A DNA stretch of 64,000 nt from Candidatus Paracaedibacteraceae bacterium (GCA_019636035.1 JAHBYI010000001.1:241508-305507); one strand, 5' to 3'. Positions 19,035 through 30,614 are shown, counted from the stretch's first letter. Numbers and translations: made by a program. Notes: a model not told the origin generated them from the sequence alone.

Positions 19035-19189
19035 TTTTGAAACATCTCTTTATGAATTAGTAATACAGGAAGGAAATTTTGAGTATAAAAATAGTTAGCG
19101 CGCGCTGCGCTTGAGAAGTTTTGAAAATAGAGTTACATATTTTTTCGTCATGCTCTTATTAATGGCGATTAACAACGCAAGAGTCAAGA

Positions 19190-19243
19190 AAAAGTTTTAG
19201 GATTTCAAGTTATCGTTGTTCCTTGAGCATACCTAAAACTTTT
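19190..19243. other. Inverted repeat in the 304-base spacer 19035-19338
   Basis: Perfect 12-base arms AAAAGTTTTAGG and CCTAAAACTTTT enclose a 30-base interior that itself contains CAAG/CTTG. On the minus strand the structure follows popZ and is trailed by TTTTTC, so it may end the tolC-popZ transcript. A second small stem GCGGAA/TTCCGC lies at about 19272-19297. The rest of this spacer shows no open reading frame or RNA gene that I can support. Confidence 0.4.
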
Positions 19244-19338
19244 ATTGAATTATTTTCTTTCCCCTCACGTGCGGAAGAGATGTGAGATTCCGCCAGCTGT
19301 AAGACGTATTATCCCCTTGCCATAAAAAGCAAAGAGCC

Positions 19339-19926
19339 TTATTTTTGTCCTGTCATTTTTGCAATTTCTTGCGCGACCATTTTTTCAACAATCACTGTCA
19401 TATGTTGATCCAACCATTGCTGAATCATCGGACGTGCCAAATCACCAATTAATTGATCAAGGGTAACAGCCCCAGCCTTTAATTCTTGACCAGCTGTTTT
19501 AAGCGGTTCTTTCGGTTTTGATGCTTCGGCCAGCTTAGCAAACGGATTGATAGTTGCAGTCGGTAAGTCGTCTTGTGCCAACAACTCTTCCATAACGGGT
19601 TTTGACTTAAGTGTATCTTTCGTTACAGCAAATTCTTCAGCCTTAGGGGGGAGAGTCGCATCCTTAAACAAAGCACTCTCTTCAAAAGTATTCGATGGCG
19701 CAAACACAGACTCTGTCTCCTCAACAATACGGCGTTGAACACGGACATCAGCCGCACTACGATAAGGGGAACTCATAACCTTTGCTGTGTCTTGAAATTG
19801 ATCAGAATCCTTTACCGCTGTTTCTTCAGAAACGTACTTACGAATAGATGCTAAAATTTCTTCCATGGACATATCTTCATCATCATGATGCACTTGCGCT
19901 TTTTTACTTCCCCAACCTAGTACCAT
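19339..19926 (-). CDS. popZ: PopZ-family polar organising protein (DUF2497)
   Basis: PopZ self-assembles at the cell pole in alphaproteobacteria and anchors chromosome-segregation and signalling proteins. The 195-residue protein has the family's layout: an N-terminal helix SMEEILASIRKYVSEE (about residues 20-35), a long low-complexity acidic middle, and the conserved C-terminal helices LDQLIGDLARPMIQQWLDQH and MVAQEIAKM. AAAGAGG precedes the ATG. It starts 16 bases after the TolC-family gene, an arrangement common in alphaproteobacteria. Together with MipZ at 44104 it suggests a Caulobacter-like spatial organisation. Confidence 0.85.
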   Translation of the reverse strand: MVLGWGSKKAQVHHDDEDMSMEEILASIRKYVSEETAVKDSDQFQDTAKVMSSPYRSAADVRVQRRIVEETESVFAPSNTFEESALFKDATLPPKAEEFAVTKDTLKSKPVMEELLAQDDLPTATINPFAKLAEASKPKEPLKTAGQELKAGAVTLDQLIGDLARPMIQQWLDQHMTVIVEKMVAQEIAKMTGQK

Positions 19927-19942
19927 TTTTATACCTCTTTAA

Positions 19943-21646
19943 TTAAAACCGATTCGCAGTTTCTTGATAATGAATCTCTGGATCATACAAAGTCACATGC
20001 AACCCTAAAGATTTAGCTGTCAATTGTCCAGTAACAAATAGAACTTCATAAGCTGCTGATAAATGATCTTGTTCAGCACGCACCAAATTCACCTGAGACT
20101 GCACAAGGCGACTAATCGCATTCAACACGTCCAAAAGAATCTTAGATCCGACAAGCAACTCCTGTTGCGTTCCGTCAAGGCTAACCAAGTTGGCTTGAAC
20201 TTGCTTTTTATACTCAGCAATCCTTGATTCAGCGGCTTTATAACGATTCCATGCGCCAACAGCCCGCTCAACAATCTCTCGGCGAGCTTGTTCAATTTGA
20301 ATACGTGATTGTTCAGCTGATTCACTTGCCTCACGACGTTGAGAGCGAGTCCGCCCCCCCTCATACAAAGGAATGGACATTTGAACCTGAACCGAGTGAT
20401 TAACAGCACGGTCATTACGTGGATTAATCGTCAACGCATTTGATGAATTAACATATTTATTCTCAAGTCTATCACGAGACGCAGAGCTTGCCCCCACTAA
20501 ATCAACCGTCGGCAATAAAGCACCCGTAACACGATCAACGGCATAACGCGCTGATTTTTCGGCATACATCGCCTTAGACAAAGTCGGCGAGAAAATCCGT
20601 GCCTTATCAATAACCTCATCCAGATTTTTTGGCATCGTCTTTGGGATCTCAGGTCGCGTCAATCGACCTGCCTTACGGAACGTTACTTTCTCAAAAGCTG
20701 CTTTGATTTGTTCCAGATCTGATTCCGCATTAATCCGCTGAGCAATACCATCAGCCAACTGTGCTTCAGCTTGGGCAACGCTTGTCCGCGTTTCTTCACC
20801 AACATCAAACTTATCCTGAGTTGCCTTAAGCGTTTCACGCAGATTACCTTCATTGCGTTTCAATAATTCAATTTCTGCGTACTTAGACATCAACTGCATA
20901 TAGGATGTGGATACCGCAAGCAAAACATTCTGCTCTGTTTCTGTCAACATTGCCTTTGACGATTGATAGGCTGCCTCAGACTCTTTGACCTGATAAACTG
21001 TCTGACCACCGGCAAACAAATTTTGACGCAACTCTAATTTTGCCGACGTATTGGCATCTTTTTGAGACTTACTAACGCCGGTATTATTACTTTCAATCTG
21101 TTGCCTAATCGTATCGCCTTTATTATTAGCTTGCGTTAAGCTTTGAGACAAAGACGCCGTCACTGTCGGACGCCAACCGGATTTAGCCTGAACAATCTTT
21201 TCAACAGAAGCACGCACCGTAGCAATTTGTTGCTTAATTTGCGGGTTAGTCTTATAGGCATCCGACATAGATCCAAACAAGGAATCCTTTGGCAAATGCG
21301 GCATCGTGTCAAAAATTTTCTTTGTCAACGAGGCAATATCATCCGCCTTTTGAGTCAAATACCCCTCAGCCCCTGTATAACTCGGCCTCGATGCCATAGT
21401 CGATTCAATATCCGCATGAGCAACAACGGCCTCTGCTTTCTCAACAGCAGACTGAACACCCTCTTGAGCAGGCGGATCGCCTTGTTTTTCCTCATCACGA
21501 TCAACCGATTTCTCTTCGACCGCCGGAACAGAATTACTAGACTGAGCACTATTTTCTTTTTTATTAGTTAAATCCACAGTCTGCGGTTCAGACGGTGCCA
21601 CTGCCAACGCTACGCTTGACAGCAAAATAGATAAAAGTTCAACCAA
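19943..21646 (-). CDS. tolC: TolC-family outer-membrane channel protein
   Basis: TolC-type proteins form the outer-membrane and periplasmic tunnel for type I secretion and RND efflux. The 567-residue product has a probable signal peptide (VELLSILLSSVALAVA), an extra acidic, Gln/Glu-rich segment of about 100 residues, then the two outer-membrane efflux repeats (about 120-320 and 340-545) with LELRQNLFAGGQT and VQMSIPLYEGGRTRSQ, the paired family motifs. The start is a TTG at 21646 with GAGGT close upstream. It is the only TolC-type gene in the window and is the obvious candidate partner of the RND pump at 9542-13950. Confidence 0.88.
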   Translation of the reverse strand: MVELLSILLSSVALAVAPSEPQTVDLTNKKENSAQSSNSVPAVEEKSVDRDEEKQGDPPAQEGVQSAVEKAEAVVAHADIESTMASRPSYTGAEGYLTQKADDIASLTKKIFDTMPHLPKDSLFGSMSDAYKTNPQIKQQIATVRASVEKIVQAKSGWRPTVTASLSQSLTQANNKGDTIRQQIESNNTGVSKSQKDANTSAKLELRQNLFAGGQTVYQVKESEAAYQSSKAMLTETEQNVLLAVSTSYMQLMSKYAEIELLKRNEGNLRETLKATQDKFDVGEETRTSVAQAEAQLADGIAQRINAESDLEQIKAAFEKVTFRKAGRLTRPEIPKTMPKNLDEVIDKARIFSPTLSKAMYAEKSARYAVDRVTGALLPTVDLVGASSASRDRLENKYVNSSNALTINPRNDRAVNHSVQVQMSIPLYEGGRTRSQRREASESAEQSRIQIEQARREIVERAVGAWNRYKAAESRIAEYKKQVQANLVSLDGTQQELLVGSKILLDVLNAISRLVQSQVNLVRAEQDHLSAAYEVLFVTGQLTAKSLGLHVTLYDPEIHYQETANRF

Positions 21647-21744
21647 AATTACCTCGAAACCTATAGCCCCTCTACTCTAAGACTAGTACTTTTTCGACTT
21701 TTTCACAAGATTAAACCGTTAATAATTAGTAAATAATGCCGACC

Positions 21745-23869
<2,125 letters not shown>

Positions 23870-23885
23870 GCGTTGAGGATCTTTA

Positions 23886-24770
23886 ATGCGGCTCCTTTCC
23901 GTCGTTGGCATGAAAACAAGTAAAGAGCAGAGAACAACAATTGTCTCTGACTCCGACCTTGCCCCCATGAGTCGCTTACGATCTTTTTTCAAAGCATCAA
24001 AATCGCTTATTATTATTGCCTCAGCCGTGGCTCTTGTTTTATCGCAGGTTTATGAATTAGAACCTTTTTCGACGATAAGCCATACAATTACCAAGACTTT
24101 TACGCCCATTCATTCCTATATTGCTAAACCATTCAATTGGATTGGGGACGTCAAAAGTCATTTCAAAAACAAAGAAGATCTTATTGCACAAAATCAACGC
24201 CTCAAAGAAATGAATGATAAACTTATCAGAGAACGAGCAACGTTATCTCAAATCATCAAAGAAAACAAAACTCTCCGTGAAGCTCTGAATGTACAGTCCT
24301 CACTGGTTGATGATATTACAACGATTCGGATTAGCCATCACGTTTACAATGGCTATTCAACAACCTATTTTAGTGCATCTCCATCCACCGCTGATGTGTC
24401 TAAAGACGATCCGATTATCACAACAGCCGGATATTTGATAGGTCGTGTCATCGGTTCTGATCAAGATTATGTGCGAATTATGCCCATTACCGACATCACA
24501 TCCCGCGTTCCCGTGAAATTTGAGAAAAACAATCAACAGGGTATTTTAGCAGGAGACGGCAGCCGATTGTTAAAATTATCCCATATTGAAAACCCGGCAG
24601 CGATAAACGTCGGTGATTTGCTGATCACAAGTGGTGTTAGTGGCGTCTTTCCAGAGGGGCTTCCCATTGCTCGAGTCAGCGATACAAGTCAAAGCATCCG
24701 GTGTACCCCACTTGGGACAATCAATGATCAAGACTTTGTCTTAACAATTAATCACAATAAACCTGAATAA
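23886..24770 (+). CDS. mreC: Rod-shape determining protein MreC
   Basis: MreC is a bitopic inner-membrane protein that links MreB to the peptidoglycan synthases in the periplasm. A basic cytoplasmic segment of about 40 residues is followed by one membrane helix (SLIIIASAVALVLSQV), a coiled coil (about 95-140, EDLIAQNQRLKEMNDKLIRERATLSQII) and the beta-rich MreC domain with GRVIGSDQDYVRIMPITDITSRVPV and LLITSGVSGVFPEGLPIARV. The 3' end overlaps the convergent small membrane protein gene by 19 bases. Confidence 0.93.
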   Translation: MRLLSVVGMKTSKEQRTTIVSDSDLAPMSRLRSFFKASKSLIIIASAVALVLSQVYELEPFSTISHTITKTFTPIHSYIAKPFNWIGDVKSHFKNKEDLIAQNQRLKEMNDKLIRERATLSQIIKENKTLREALNVQSSLVDDITTIRISHHVYNGYSTTYFSASPSTADVSKDDPIITTAGYLIGRVIGSDQDYVRIMPITDITSRVPVKFEKNNQQGILAGDGSRLLKLSHIENPAAINVGDLLITSGVSGVFPEGLPIARVSDTSQSIRCTPLGTINDQDFVLTINHNKPE

Positions 24771-25150
24771 CAGATCCGTGCGAAAATTAATGCTGGCAAC
24801 AGGGGATAACGCGCAGAATGAAAACAGCGTTGCCACAGATACGCTGTCCCTAACGCTAGGCATCCGACCAAGATCAAATATCCCCCCAATAGAGTCAACG
24901 GAATTCCTGTCGCAATAATTGGTAAAATAATTTTGTCCGCTAAGCCCAAATAGGATTTAGAGGCATAAAACTCCCACCCCCAGATCCCACCGACCAGAAA
25001 AAGAGTCAACATCAAGGTATCACTATAAAAATGAGGCGTTGCAGCAACTGTAACGGCACCATATAAAATGACACCCCACAAGGGAACCGACAAAAAACGC
25101 CAATCTTGGTAGACGAGGAAAAATTCAAGAAACAATCGTACTGTAGTCAT
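24752..25150 (-). CDS. Small polytopic membrane protein, possibly an A24 prepilin-peptidase relative
   Basis: The 132-residue protein has about four hydrophobic segments. Its spacing resembles A24 aspartic peptidases: an Asp (D16) in VYQDWRFLSVPLWG with a Pro seven residues later, as in the D-x6-P of the CpaA homologue in this window, and a second Asp (D72) in GLADKIILP where the family has GxGD. The C-terminal YPLLPALIFA resembles the usual PFGPFLA-like end. Gly-to-Ala in the GxGD motif leaves activity uncertain. It overlaps mreC at its 3' end. Assignment is an inference; a plain membrane protein is possible. Confidence 0.55.
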   Translation of the reverse strand: MTTVRLFLEFFLVYQDWRFLSVPLWGVILYGAVTVAATPHFYSDTLMLTLFLVGGIWGWEFYASKSYLGLADKIILPIIATGIPLTLLGGYLILVGCLALGTAYLWQRCFHSARYPLLPALIFARICYSGLL

Positions 25151-25175
25151 CCCGTTTAACCTTGATACAGCTATA
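25146..25175 (-). repeat. Fragment of the dispersed intergenic repeat
   Basis: On the minus strand it reads TATAGCTGTATCAAGGTTAAAC, the terminal block of the repeat family (compare TATACTGTATCAAGGTTAAATGG near 48770). Confidence 0.55.
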
Positions 25176-25184
25176 TAACAAAAA

Positions 25185-25787
25185 TCATGGTTTGCGCAAA
25201 AATTGCTTCAATTGTTCAAAGGCATGGTATCGGTGAGAGATCCCCTCTTTAAAATCCTGCCCCATCTCCGCAAATGTCTGCGAATAACCTTCCGGGGTAA
25301 AAATTGGATCATAACCAAAACCGTGATCACCCCGTGCCGGCAAGCGAATATGTCCATGGACTTGCCCTTCAAAGGAATGAGTTGCCCCATCAGGGAAGGC
25401 CAATGTCAACACACAAACAAAATGTGCCTTGTGAGATTGCTGAGGATCTAAACTCTTAAAAATCCGATCGTACGCCAAACTGAAGTCTCGTGTCCCGTCT
25501 TCTTTTTGAGCCCATCGCGCTGAATAAATCCCCGGATCACCATTCAAAGCATCAATGGCAATCCCAGAGTCATCGGCAAGACACGGTAAGCCGCAGTGTT
25601 TCATAATCTCAACAGCTTTAAGCACAGAGTTTTCAACGAACGTTGTCCCTGTCTCATCGGGTTCCGGGATACCAAGATCATCGGCTGAGACAACATCCAA
25701 CTGAAAGGGCTCTAGCAATTCCCGAATTTCGCGAATTTTCCCCTTATTATGACTAGCTATCACTAATCGATCGTTTGGGTTCAGCAT
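25185..25787 (-). CDS. rdgB: dITP/XTP pyrophosphatase RdgB (HAM1 family)
   Basis: RdgB hydrolyses non-canonical purine triphosphates (dITP, XTP) to keep them out of DNA. The 200-residue protein has the N-terminal VIASHNKGKIREI motif, PCLADDSGIAIDALNGDPG around the catalytic Asp and metal site, and HGFGYDPIFTPEG near the C-terminus. It begins two bases after the stop of rph, an order seen in many alphaproteobacteria, and is thus cotranscribed with it. Confidence 0.95.
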   Translation of the reverse strand: MLNPNDRLVIASHNKGKIREIRELLEPFQLDVVSADDLGIPEPDETGTTFVENSVLKAVEIMKHCGLPCLADDSGIAIDALNGDPGIYSARWAQKEDGTRDFSLAYDRIFKSLDPQQSHKAHFVCVLTLAFPDGATHSFEGQVHGHIRLPARGDHGFGYDPIFTPEGYSQTFAEMGQDFKEGISHRYHAFEQLKQFLRKP

Positions 25788-25789
25788 TT

Positions 25790-26506
25790 TTAGATCTTTA
25801 AAACCTGTTTTTGCAATGCGATAAGTTCAGCAATTCCGCCTTTAGCTAAATCCAACATAGTCGCAAATTCTTGATCACTAAAAGGATCCTTTTCAGCTGT
25901 TGCTTGGATTTCAACTAAACGCCCATTACCCGTCATGACAAAATTCGCGTCAACGTCAGCACTAGAATCCTCAACATAATCAAGATCAAGAACACCTTCA
26001 CCCTTACTCATCCCACAAGAGATTGCAGCAACTTGATCCGTAATCGGCAATGCTTTCAGGACTTTCTTATCAACAAGTTTTTGCAAAGCCTGATGCAAAG
26101 CTACATAAGCCCCTGTAATGCTGGCTGTGCGGGTTCCGCCATCAGCTTGGATCACATCACAATCGATCTTGATTTGACGCTCTCCCAATGCTTTGAGATC
26201 AATCACAGATCGCAATGCCCGGCCAATTAAGCGTTGAATTTCTTGAGTGCGGCCACTTTGTTTTCCCTTTGCCGCTTCACGATCAACACGATCGTGGGTT
26301 GCTCGAGGCAACATACCATACTCAGCCGTAACCCAACCCGATCCGGTGTTCCTCAAAAAAGGGGGAACTTTCTCTTCGATCGTTGCCGTACAAATAATAT
26401 GAGTATCGCCAAATTTGACAAAACAGGAACCTTCGGCATGTTTAGAAAATCCCGGCCCTAAGAAAACTGATCGTAACTCGTTTGCCTTTCTTTTATCGTG
26501 ACGCAT
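25790..26506 (-). CDS. rph: Ribonuclease PH
   Basis: RNase PH is a phosphorolytic 3'-5' exonuclease that trims tRNA 3' ends. From the ATG at 26506 the protein is 238 residues, the standard length, and AAGGAT lies upstream. Motifs include [24 protein letters not shown], the basic [17 protein letters not shown], and [17 protein letters not shown] with the catalytic core. A longer frame to 26767 would overlap the divergent hrcA and is rejected. rdgB follows directly. Confidence 0.95.
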   Translation of the reverse strand: MRHDKRKANELRSVFLGPGFSKHAEGSCFVKFGDTHIICTATIEEKVPPFLRNTGSGWVTAEYGMLPRATHDRVDREAAKGKQSGRTQEIQRLIGRALRSVIDLKALGERQIKIDCDVIQADGGTRTASITGAYVALHQALQKLVDKKVLKALPITDQVAAISCGMSKGEGVLDLDYVEDSSADVDANFVMTGNGRLVEIQATAEKDPFSDQEFATMLDLAKGGIAELIALQKQVLKI

Positions 26507-26615
26507 TTTTGTGTAAACTATCCTTATAATATTCATTATTGAGATTATACTATATGAAGAGCTATCTCCAGAAAAGCAAAATAACCTCATCACTTCTCCA
26601 AAGAGAGGGGCTACA

Positions 26616-27656
26616 ATGACATCCATTCGTGATTTAAACAACCGCTCCCTCGAGATTTTTAAGGAACTTGTTGATGCTTTTATGGAAACAGGCGAACCCA
26701 TCGGATCGCGAACCCTGTCTCGTCGCCTGACAACGTCATTGTCTCCCGCAACAATCCGCAACGTCATGGCTGACCTTGAAGAAGCAGGGCTTCTCTATGC
26801 GCCACATACATCTGCGGGTCGCATCCCAACAGAAGAAGGCCTCAAACTCTTTGTTCACGGCCTGTTACAAGTCGGTGATATTGGTGATAAAGAACGCCAA
26901 GAAATTGACCGTCAATGCCGAACTCAAGGGCGCAGCCTAACGGATCTTTTAGAAAGTGCCACCTCTGTCCTATCAGGATTGTCACAATGTGCGAGCCTTG
27001 TTATGGCACCAAAGTCAGAGTCCGCTCTTAAACATATTGAATTCGTGCCCTTAAGCCCAACACGCGCTTTGGTTGTCATTATCACCCAAGATGGCATTGT
27101 TGAAAACCGCGTCCTTGAATTTCCCGAAGGAATCCCGGCCTCTGTTTTAGTTGAGGCAACAAATTATTTGAATGCCTCTATGGTCGGCCATACGTTGTCC
27201 GAAGCACAATCTATTATTAGTCGAGAACTCGTCAAAGACAAACAAGAACTCAATACCCTTTCACGCAAAATCGTCTCGGATGGTGTTGGTATTTGGAGCG
27301 GGGAAGAGGCATCAGGATCTTTGATTATCAAGGGTCAAGCGAATCTACTCAATAATGTAACAGTTGTTGAGGAAATTGACCAAATCCGGAATTTATTCAC
27401 GATTTTAGATACCAAAGAAAATCTGAAAAGCTTATTGGATGCATCTGTCCAAGCAGACGGTGTTCAAATTTTTATCGGTGCTGAAAACCCGATGTTTGCC
27501 CAATCAGGGTGTTCCATGGTTATCGCACCATATAAGGGAACAGGCGACAGAATTATCGGAGCTCTAGGGGTTGTCGGCCCGTCCAGAATGAATTATGGCC
27601 GCGTCATCCCACTGGTAGATTACACGGCCAAACTCGTGAGTCGCTTGCTAGGTTAG
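26616..27656 (+). CDS. hrcA: Heat-inducible transcription repressor HrcA
   Basis: HrcA represses groESL and dnaK-type operons by binding CIRCE operators. The 346 residues show the N-terminal winged helix ([36 protein letters not shown], key motif [10 protein letters not shown]), and a C-terminal GAF-like dimerisation region with [23 protein letters not shown] precedes the ATG. The gene is divergent from rph and its end overlaps the convergent cysteine-rich protein gene by four bases. In many relatives grpE follows; here it does not. No CIRCE element was seen in this window. Confidence 0.93.
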   Translation: MTSIRDLNNRSLEIFKELVDAFMETGEPIGSRTLSRRLTTSLSPATIRNVMADLEEAGLLYAPHTSAGRIPTEEGLKLFVHGLLQVGDIGDKERQEIDRQCRTQGRSLTDLLESATSVLSGLSQCASLVMAPKSESALKHIEFVPLSPTRALVVIITQDGIVENRVLEFPEGIPASVLVEATNYLNASMVGHTLSEAQSIISRELVKDKQELNTLSRKIVSDGVGIWSGEEASGSLIIKGQANLLNNVTVVEEIDQIRNLFTILDTKENLKSLLDASVQADGVQIFIGAENPMFAQSGCSMVIAPYKGTGDRIIGALGVVGPSRMNYGRVIPLVDYTAKLVSRLLG

Positions 27657-28930
27657 TATGCAGGTATACCTTGAGCCTCTTCAACTGAGACAAAGGGGCT
27701 ATCTTCCTCTCCTGCACCAATGTCGTCTGATCCCGCTGATGGCATCTGACCTCTATCTAAGTTTTGAGGCGTTGGATATATCGAAACGGCGATCCCTTTC
27801 CGTGCTAAATCAGACATATGCTCAGCTGGCGATACAAAAGCTTTGGGCTGAGAAGGCATTGTCCGAGCTTGCTCTGCCATAGCTCGAGATTGAGCAACGC
27901 GTTCAGCTGGTGTAGGTATAATCTGAGCTTGCTGTACACTACTGGGATGCTGGATCGTTTCAGGTTGAGGCACAACCTGAGGTTGAGGTCCTTTCTGAAC
28001 CGGTGGTACAGGGAGAGGACGAGCCATCATCATTTGAAGCTGAGAATCGCCTGCACCTTGATATAGTTCTTTCTTTGGTGTTGAAAGGACACCCGATGCA
28101 ACAGGAGTAATGTTCAAAAGCTCTTTTGCTGTTTCATAAACCCCTGTTTTCTTTGCAGCAGTAACACAGGATGAAATTTTCTTTGGCTCGCAATTCTTCA
28201 TACATTTTACTGTCAAAGCAGGACTTTTACCACAAGAGCTTGCGCGACATTGAAGATTACATAACATTGCTTTACTGACACCTTTGACTTGAGCTACTCT
28301 ATCCGGTTTAACTGATGTTGTGTCAATCATATATTTCAACGCGGTTCCTTGACCAAAAACATTTTTAAATTTCAAAAGGATCTCATTCGCAGATTTACGC
28401 AAATCCCCTAAATTCTGAAATCTTTGCTTAGACAAAGCACTCGTTGATCGCATTGCATCATCAAACAATGATTTAATCTGCATAACAGCCTCAACATTAG
28501 ACCCTTTTTGTTTCGCAGTATATTCCATATTCATCACTAATTCTGCAGCGTGGGCACCAAGACGACTTAAAAATTCTTGCGTATCACGCACAAGGTTAGC
28601 ATCAACAGTTCCTGCCTGATCTGCATACTTGAAAGTATTTCGCGTATTTTCTATAACACTTTGTACAGTTGGAACAATCTCAAGTAATCCGGTCTTGTAC
28701 ATTTGGAATTGCTCTGCTCCAAAATTATTGGCATCAGAGACTGATTTAATATTCGGCTTGACTACCCGACACTTATCTGCAGCTTGATGACCGCAGTTTT
28801 GCATGCAATTCTGCTGCATCGTCATATCGTCACATTTTGAACAGAGTGTCGGACATTGGGACGTATCCCCTGCGGCCTGCACGGAAAGCGTCAGCCCAAA
28901 TAAAAGCATTAATATTGATAAGTTCTTCAT
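27653..28930 (-). CDS. Exported protein with duplicated six-cysteine module
   Basis: The 425-residue product has a signal peptide (MKNLSILMLLFGLTLSVQA) and no family I recognise. Two cysteine clusters share a spacing: C-x3-C-x2-C-x8-C-x3-C-x7-C at residues 26-54 and C-x3-C-x4-C-x9-C-x3-C-x7-C at about 219-250. Between them is a helical region (about 65-210); the C-terminal 150 residues are rich in Pro, Gln and Ala. Even numbers of Cys in an exported protein suggest disulfides or metal binding. It lies upstream of hrcA's end on the opposite strand, next to another unusual exported protein. Confidence 0.7.
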   Translation of the reverse strand: MKNLSILMLLFGLTLSVQAAGDTSQCPTLCSKCDDMTMQQNCMQNCGHQAADKCRVVKPNIKSVSDANNFGAEQFQMYKTGLLEIVPTVQSVIENTRNTFKYADQAGTVDANLVRDTQEFLSRLGAHAAELVMNMEYTAKQKGSNVEAVMQIKSLFDDAMRSTSALSKQRFQNLGDLRKSANEILLKFKNVFGQGTALKYMIDTTSVKPDRVAQVKGVSKAMLCNLQCRASSCGKSPALTVKCMKNCEPKKISSCVTAAKKTGVYETAKELLNITPVASGVLSTPKKELYQGAGDSQLQMMMARPLPVPPVQKGPQPQVVPQPETIQHPSSVQQAQIIPTPAERVAQSRAMAEQARTMPSQPKAFVSPAEHMSDLARKGIAVSIYPTPQNLDRGQMPSAGSDDIGAGEEDSPFVSVEEAQGIPAY

Positions 28931-28970
28931 TGTCTACCTCCTGGTTATTTCAAAGATGCGTTTATTCATA

Positions 28971-30464
28971 TCATTTCTTCTTTTTTGAAAGAAAACCTGA
29001 CTTTTGCTTTGGTGCTGATTTCTTCTGTGCCTTCTTAGCAGCTGCTGCCTCCTTCTTTTGTGCTTTTTTAGCTGCGTCGGCTTCCTTCTTCTGCGCCTTC
29101 TTAGCATCAGCCTGCTGCTTCTTCTGCGTTTTCTTGGCTTCATCCTGTCGTTTTTTAGCCGCATCTTGCTGCTTCTTCTGCGTTTTCTTGGCTTCATCCT
29201 GTCGTTTTTTAGCTGCATCTTGCTGCTTCTTCTGCGTTTTCTTGGCTTCATCCTGTCGTTTTTTAGCTGCATCTTGCTGCTTCTTCTGCGTTTTCTTGGC
29301 TTCATCCTGTCGTTTTTTAGCTGCTTTTGCCTCAGCTTTCTGTTGTTTTTTCACTGCAGAAGCCTCTTTCTTCTCAGTTTTCTTTTCTTTCTTCGCTGCT
29401 TTCTTCTCAGCTTTCTCTTGCTTTTTCACTGCAGCAACTTCTTTCTTTTCAGTTTTCTTTTCTTTCTTCGCTGCTTTCTTCTCAGCTTTCTTTTCTTTCT
29501 TCGCTGCTTTCTTCTCAGCTTTCTTTTCTTTCTTCGCTGCTTTCTTCTCAGCTTTCTCTTGCTTTTTCACTGCAGCAACTTCTTTCTTTTCAGTTTTCTT
29601 TTCTTTCTTCGCTGCTTTCTTCTCAGCTTTCTCTTGCTTTTTCACTGCAGCAACTTCTTTCTTTTCAGTTTTCTTTTCTTTCTTCGCTGCTTTCTTCGCT
29701 GCTTTCGCTTCAGCCTTCTGTTGTTTCTTCAATGCAGCAGCTTCTGGGTCTGTCTCCCCACCACCTGTAAATTTGTTTTTAATACTACTAGCAAAACCAC
29801 CAACTTTACTTTTTGCTGTTCCTGCTGCTGTTGGTTGACCATCCGCACCGGAACTTTGACCTGGCATAAAACCACCAAGAACACCACCGGCAACGCCTGA
29901 TCCGAGAGAGGATTGTTGCGGCATCGGATACGCCCCACCATAACCCTGTTGCATCATGCTTGGGTCTTGATAGCCTTGCTGACCATATCCACCTTGTTGC
30001 ATCATACTGGGATCCTGATACCCTTGTTGGCCATATCCTTGACCGTACCCACCCTGTTGCATCATGCTTGGATCCTGATACCCCTGCTGACCATAGCCTT
30101 GATCATATCCGCCTTGTTGCATCATGCTTGGATCCTGATACCCCTGCTGACCATAGTCTTGATCATATCCGCCTTGTTGCATCATGCTTGGATCTTGATA
30201 CCCCTGCTGACCATAGCCTTGATCATATCCGCCTTGTTGCATCATGCTGGGGTCTTGTGGATAACCCTGCTGGTCATATCCCATACCACTTTGATCATAT
30301 CCGCCCTGTTGCAACATACTGAGATCCTCTCCTCCTCCTTTATTCTGTTTCATCATTCCACCAAACATTGAAAACATTTGTGAAAAATCAATCCCTTGAG
30401 CATTTGGATCTGGGTCGGCAAACGACGGGCTCGCAATCAAAGATAGGATAATAACTCTCAACAT
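28971..30464 (-). CDS. Exported protein with Q/G/Y/M-rich repeats and a Lys/Ala-rich tail
   Basis: The 497-residue product starts with a signal peptide ([16 protein letters not shown]); the ATG at 30464 with AAGG upstream is preferred over a TTG at 30494. Residues 70-149 are four near-identical 20-residue units of the form [20 protein letters not shown], then two shortened units to about 175. A Gly-rich hinge follows. Residues 246-497 are almost wholly Lys, Ala, Glu and Gln, first in [20 protein letters not shown] units and then in four 18-residue units [18 protein letters not shown]. The first half resembles prion-like sequences; the second is likely a long charged helix. Function is unknown. 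Confidence 0.7.
   Translation of the reverse strand: MLRVIILSLIASPSFADPDPNAQGIDFSQMFSMFGGMMKQNKGGGEDLSMLQQGGYDQSGMGYDQQGYPQDPSMMQQGGYDQGYGQQGYQDPSMMQQGGYDQDYGQQGYQDPSMMQQGGYDQGYGQQGYQDPSMMQQGGYGQGYGQQGYQDPSMMQQGGYGQQGYQDPSMMQQGYGGAYPMPQQSSLGSGVAGGVLGGFMPGQSSGADGQPTAAGTAKSKVGGFASSIKNKFTGGGETDPEAAALKKQQKAEAKAAKKAAKKEKKTEKKEVAAVKKQEKAEKKAAKKEKKTEKKEVAAVKKQEKAEKKAAKKEKKAEKKAAKKEKKAEKKAAKKEKKTEKKEVAAVKKQEKAEKKAAKKEKKTEKKEASAVKKQQKAEAKAAKKRQDEAKKTQKKQQDAAKKRQDEAKKTQKKQQDAAKKRQDEAKKTQKKQQDAAKKRQDEAKKTQKKQQADAKKAQKKEADAAKKAQKKEAAAAKKAQKKSAPKQKSGFLSKKKK
29120..29330 (-). repeat. 54-base tandem repeat encoding the Lys/Gln tail
   Basis: About four in-frame copies of a 54-base unit, each with TTCTTCTGCGTTTTCTTGGC and CCTGTCGTTTTTTAGC on the plus strand. 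Copies are almost identical. Confidence 0.75.
29390..29700 (-). repeat. Irregular Lys/Ala/Glu repeat region
   Basis: Nested copies of units containing TTCTTTCTTCGCTGCTTTC and TTTTTCACTGCAGCAACTTC on the plus strand, differing in how many [12 protein letters not shown] blocks they contain. The arrangement suggests repeated slippage or unequal crossing-over. Confidence 0.7.
29945..30260 (-). repeat. 60-base tandem repeat encoding the Q/G/Y/M-rich units
   Basis: Four full 60-base copies plus shortened copies, each containing TTGCATCATGCTTGGATC or close variants and GACCATA(G)(C/T)CTTGATCATATC on the plus strand. It is coding and in frame throughout. Confidence 0.75.
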
Positions 30465-30614
30465 CAGCTTTGACCTTTTATCTTCATGTACCAAAAACGA
30501 TATATCACTTGGGTAAACAAATTGTTAAATCCCCCTGAAATAATCGAAAATAGCTTGAATGATTTTTATTAAAATGCTTTGATTTAATAAAGAATCATTC
30601 AAACTAATAACCCA

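Noticed and set aside
26507..26767. Upstream extension of rph
   Set aside because: It overlaps the divergent hrcA gene and has no similarity to RNase PH.
28837..29900. Long plus-strand open frames rich in Phe, Leu and Ser (up to 333 codons) opposite the Lys/Ala repeat gene
   Set aside because: They are reverse-strand shadows of the AAG/GCT-rich coding repeat; they lack a signal or ribosome site and repeat with the same 54-base period.
29120..30260. Regular direct repeats that could suggest a CRISPR array
   Set aside because: There are no unique spacers; all units are in frame within one protein and no cas genes lie nearby.
29913..30371. Plus-strand frames opposite the Q/G/Y/M repeat
   Set aside because: Shadow frames of the 60-base coding repeat, with no start signal and no family resemblance.
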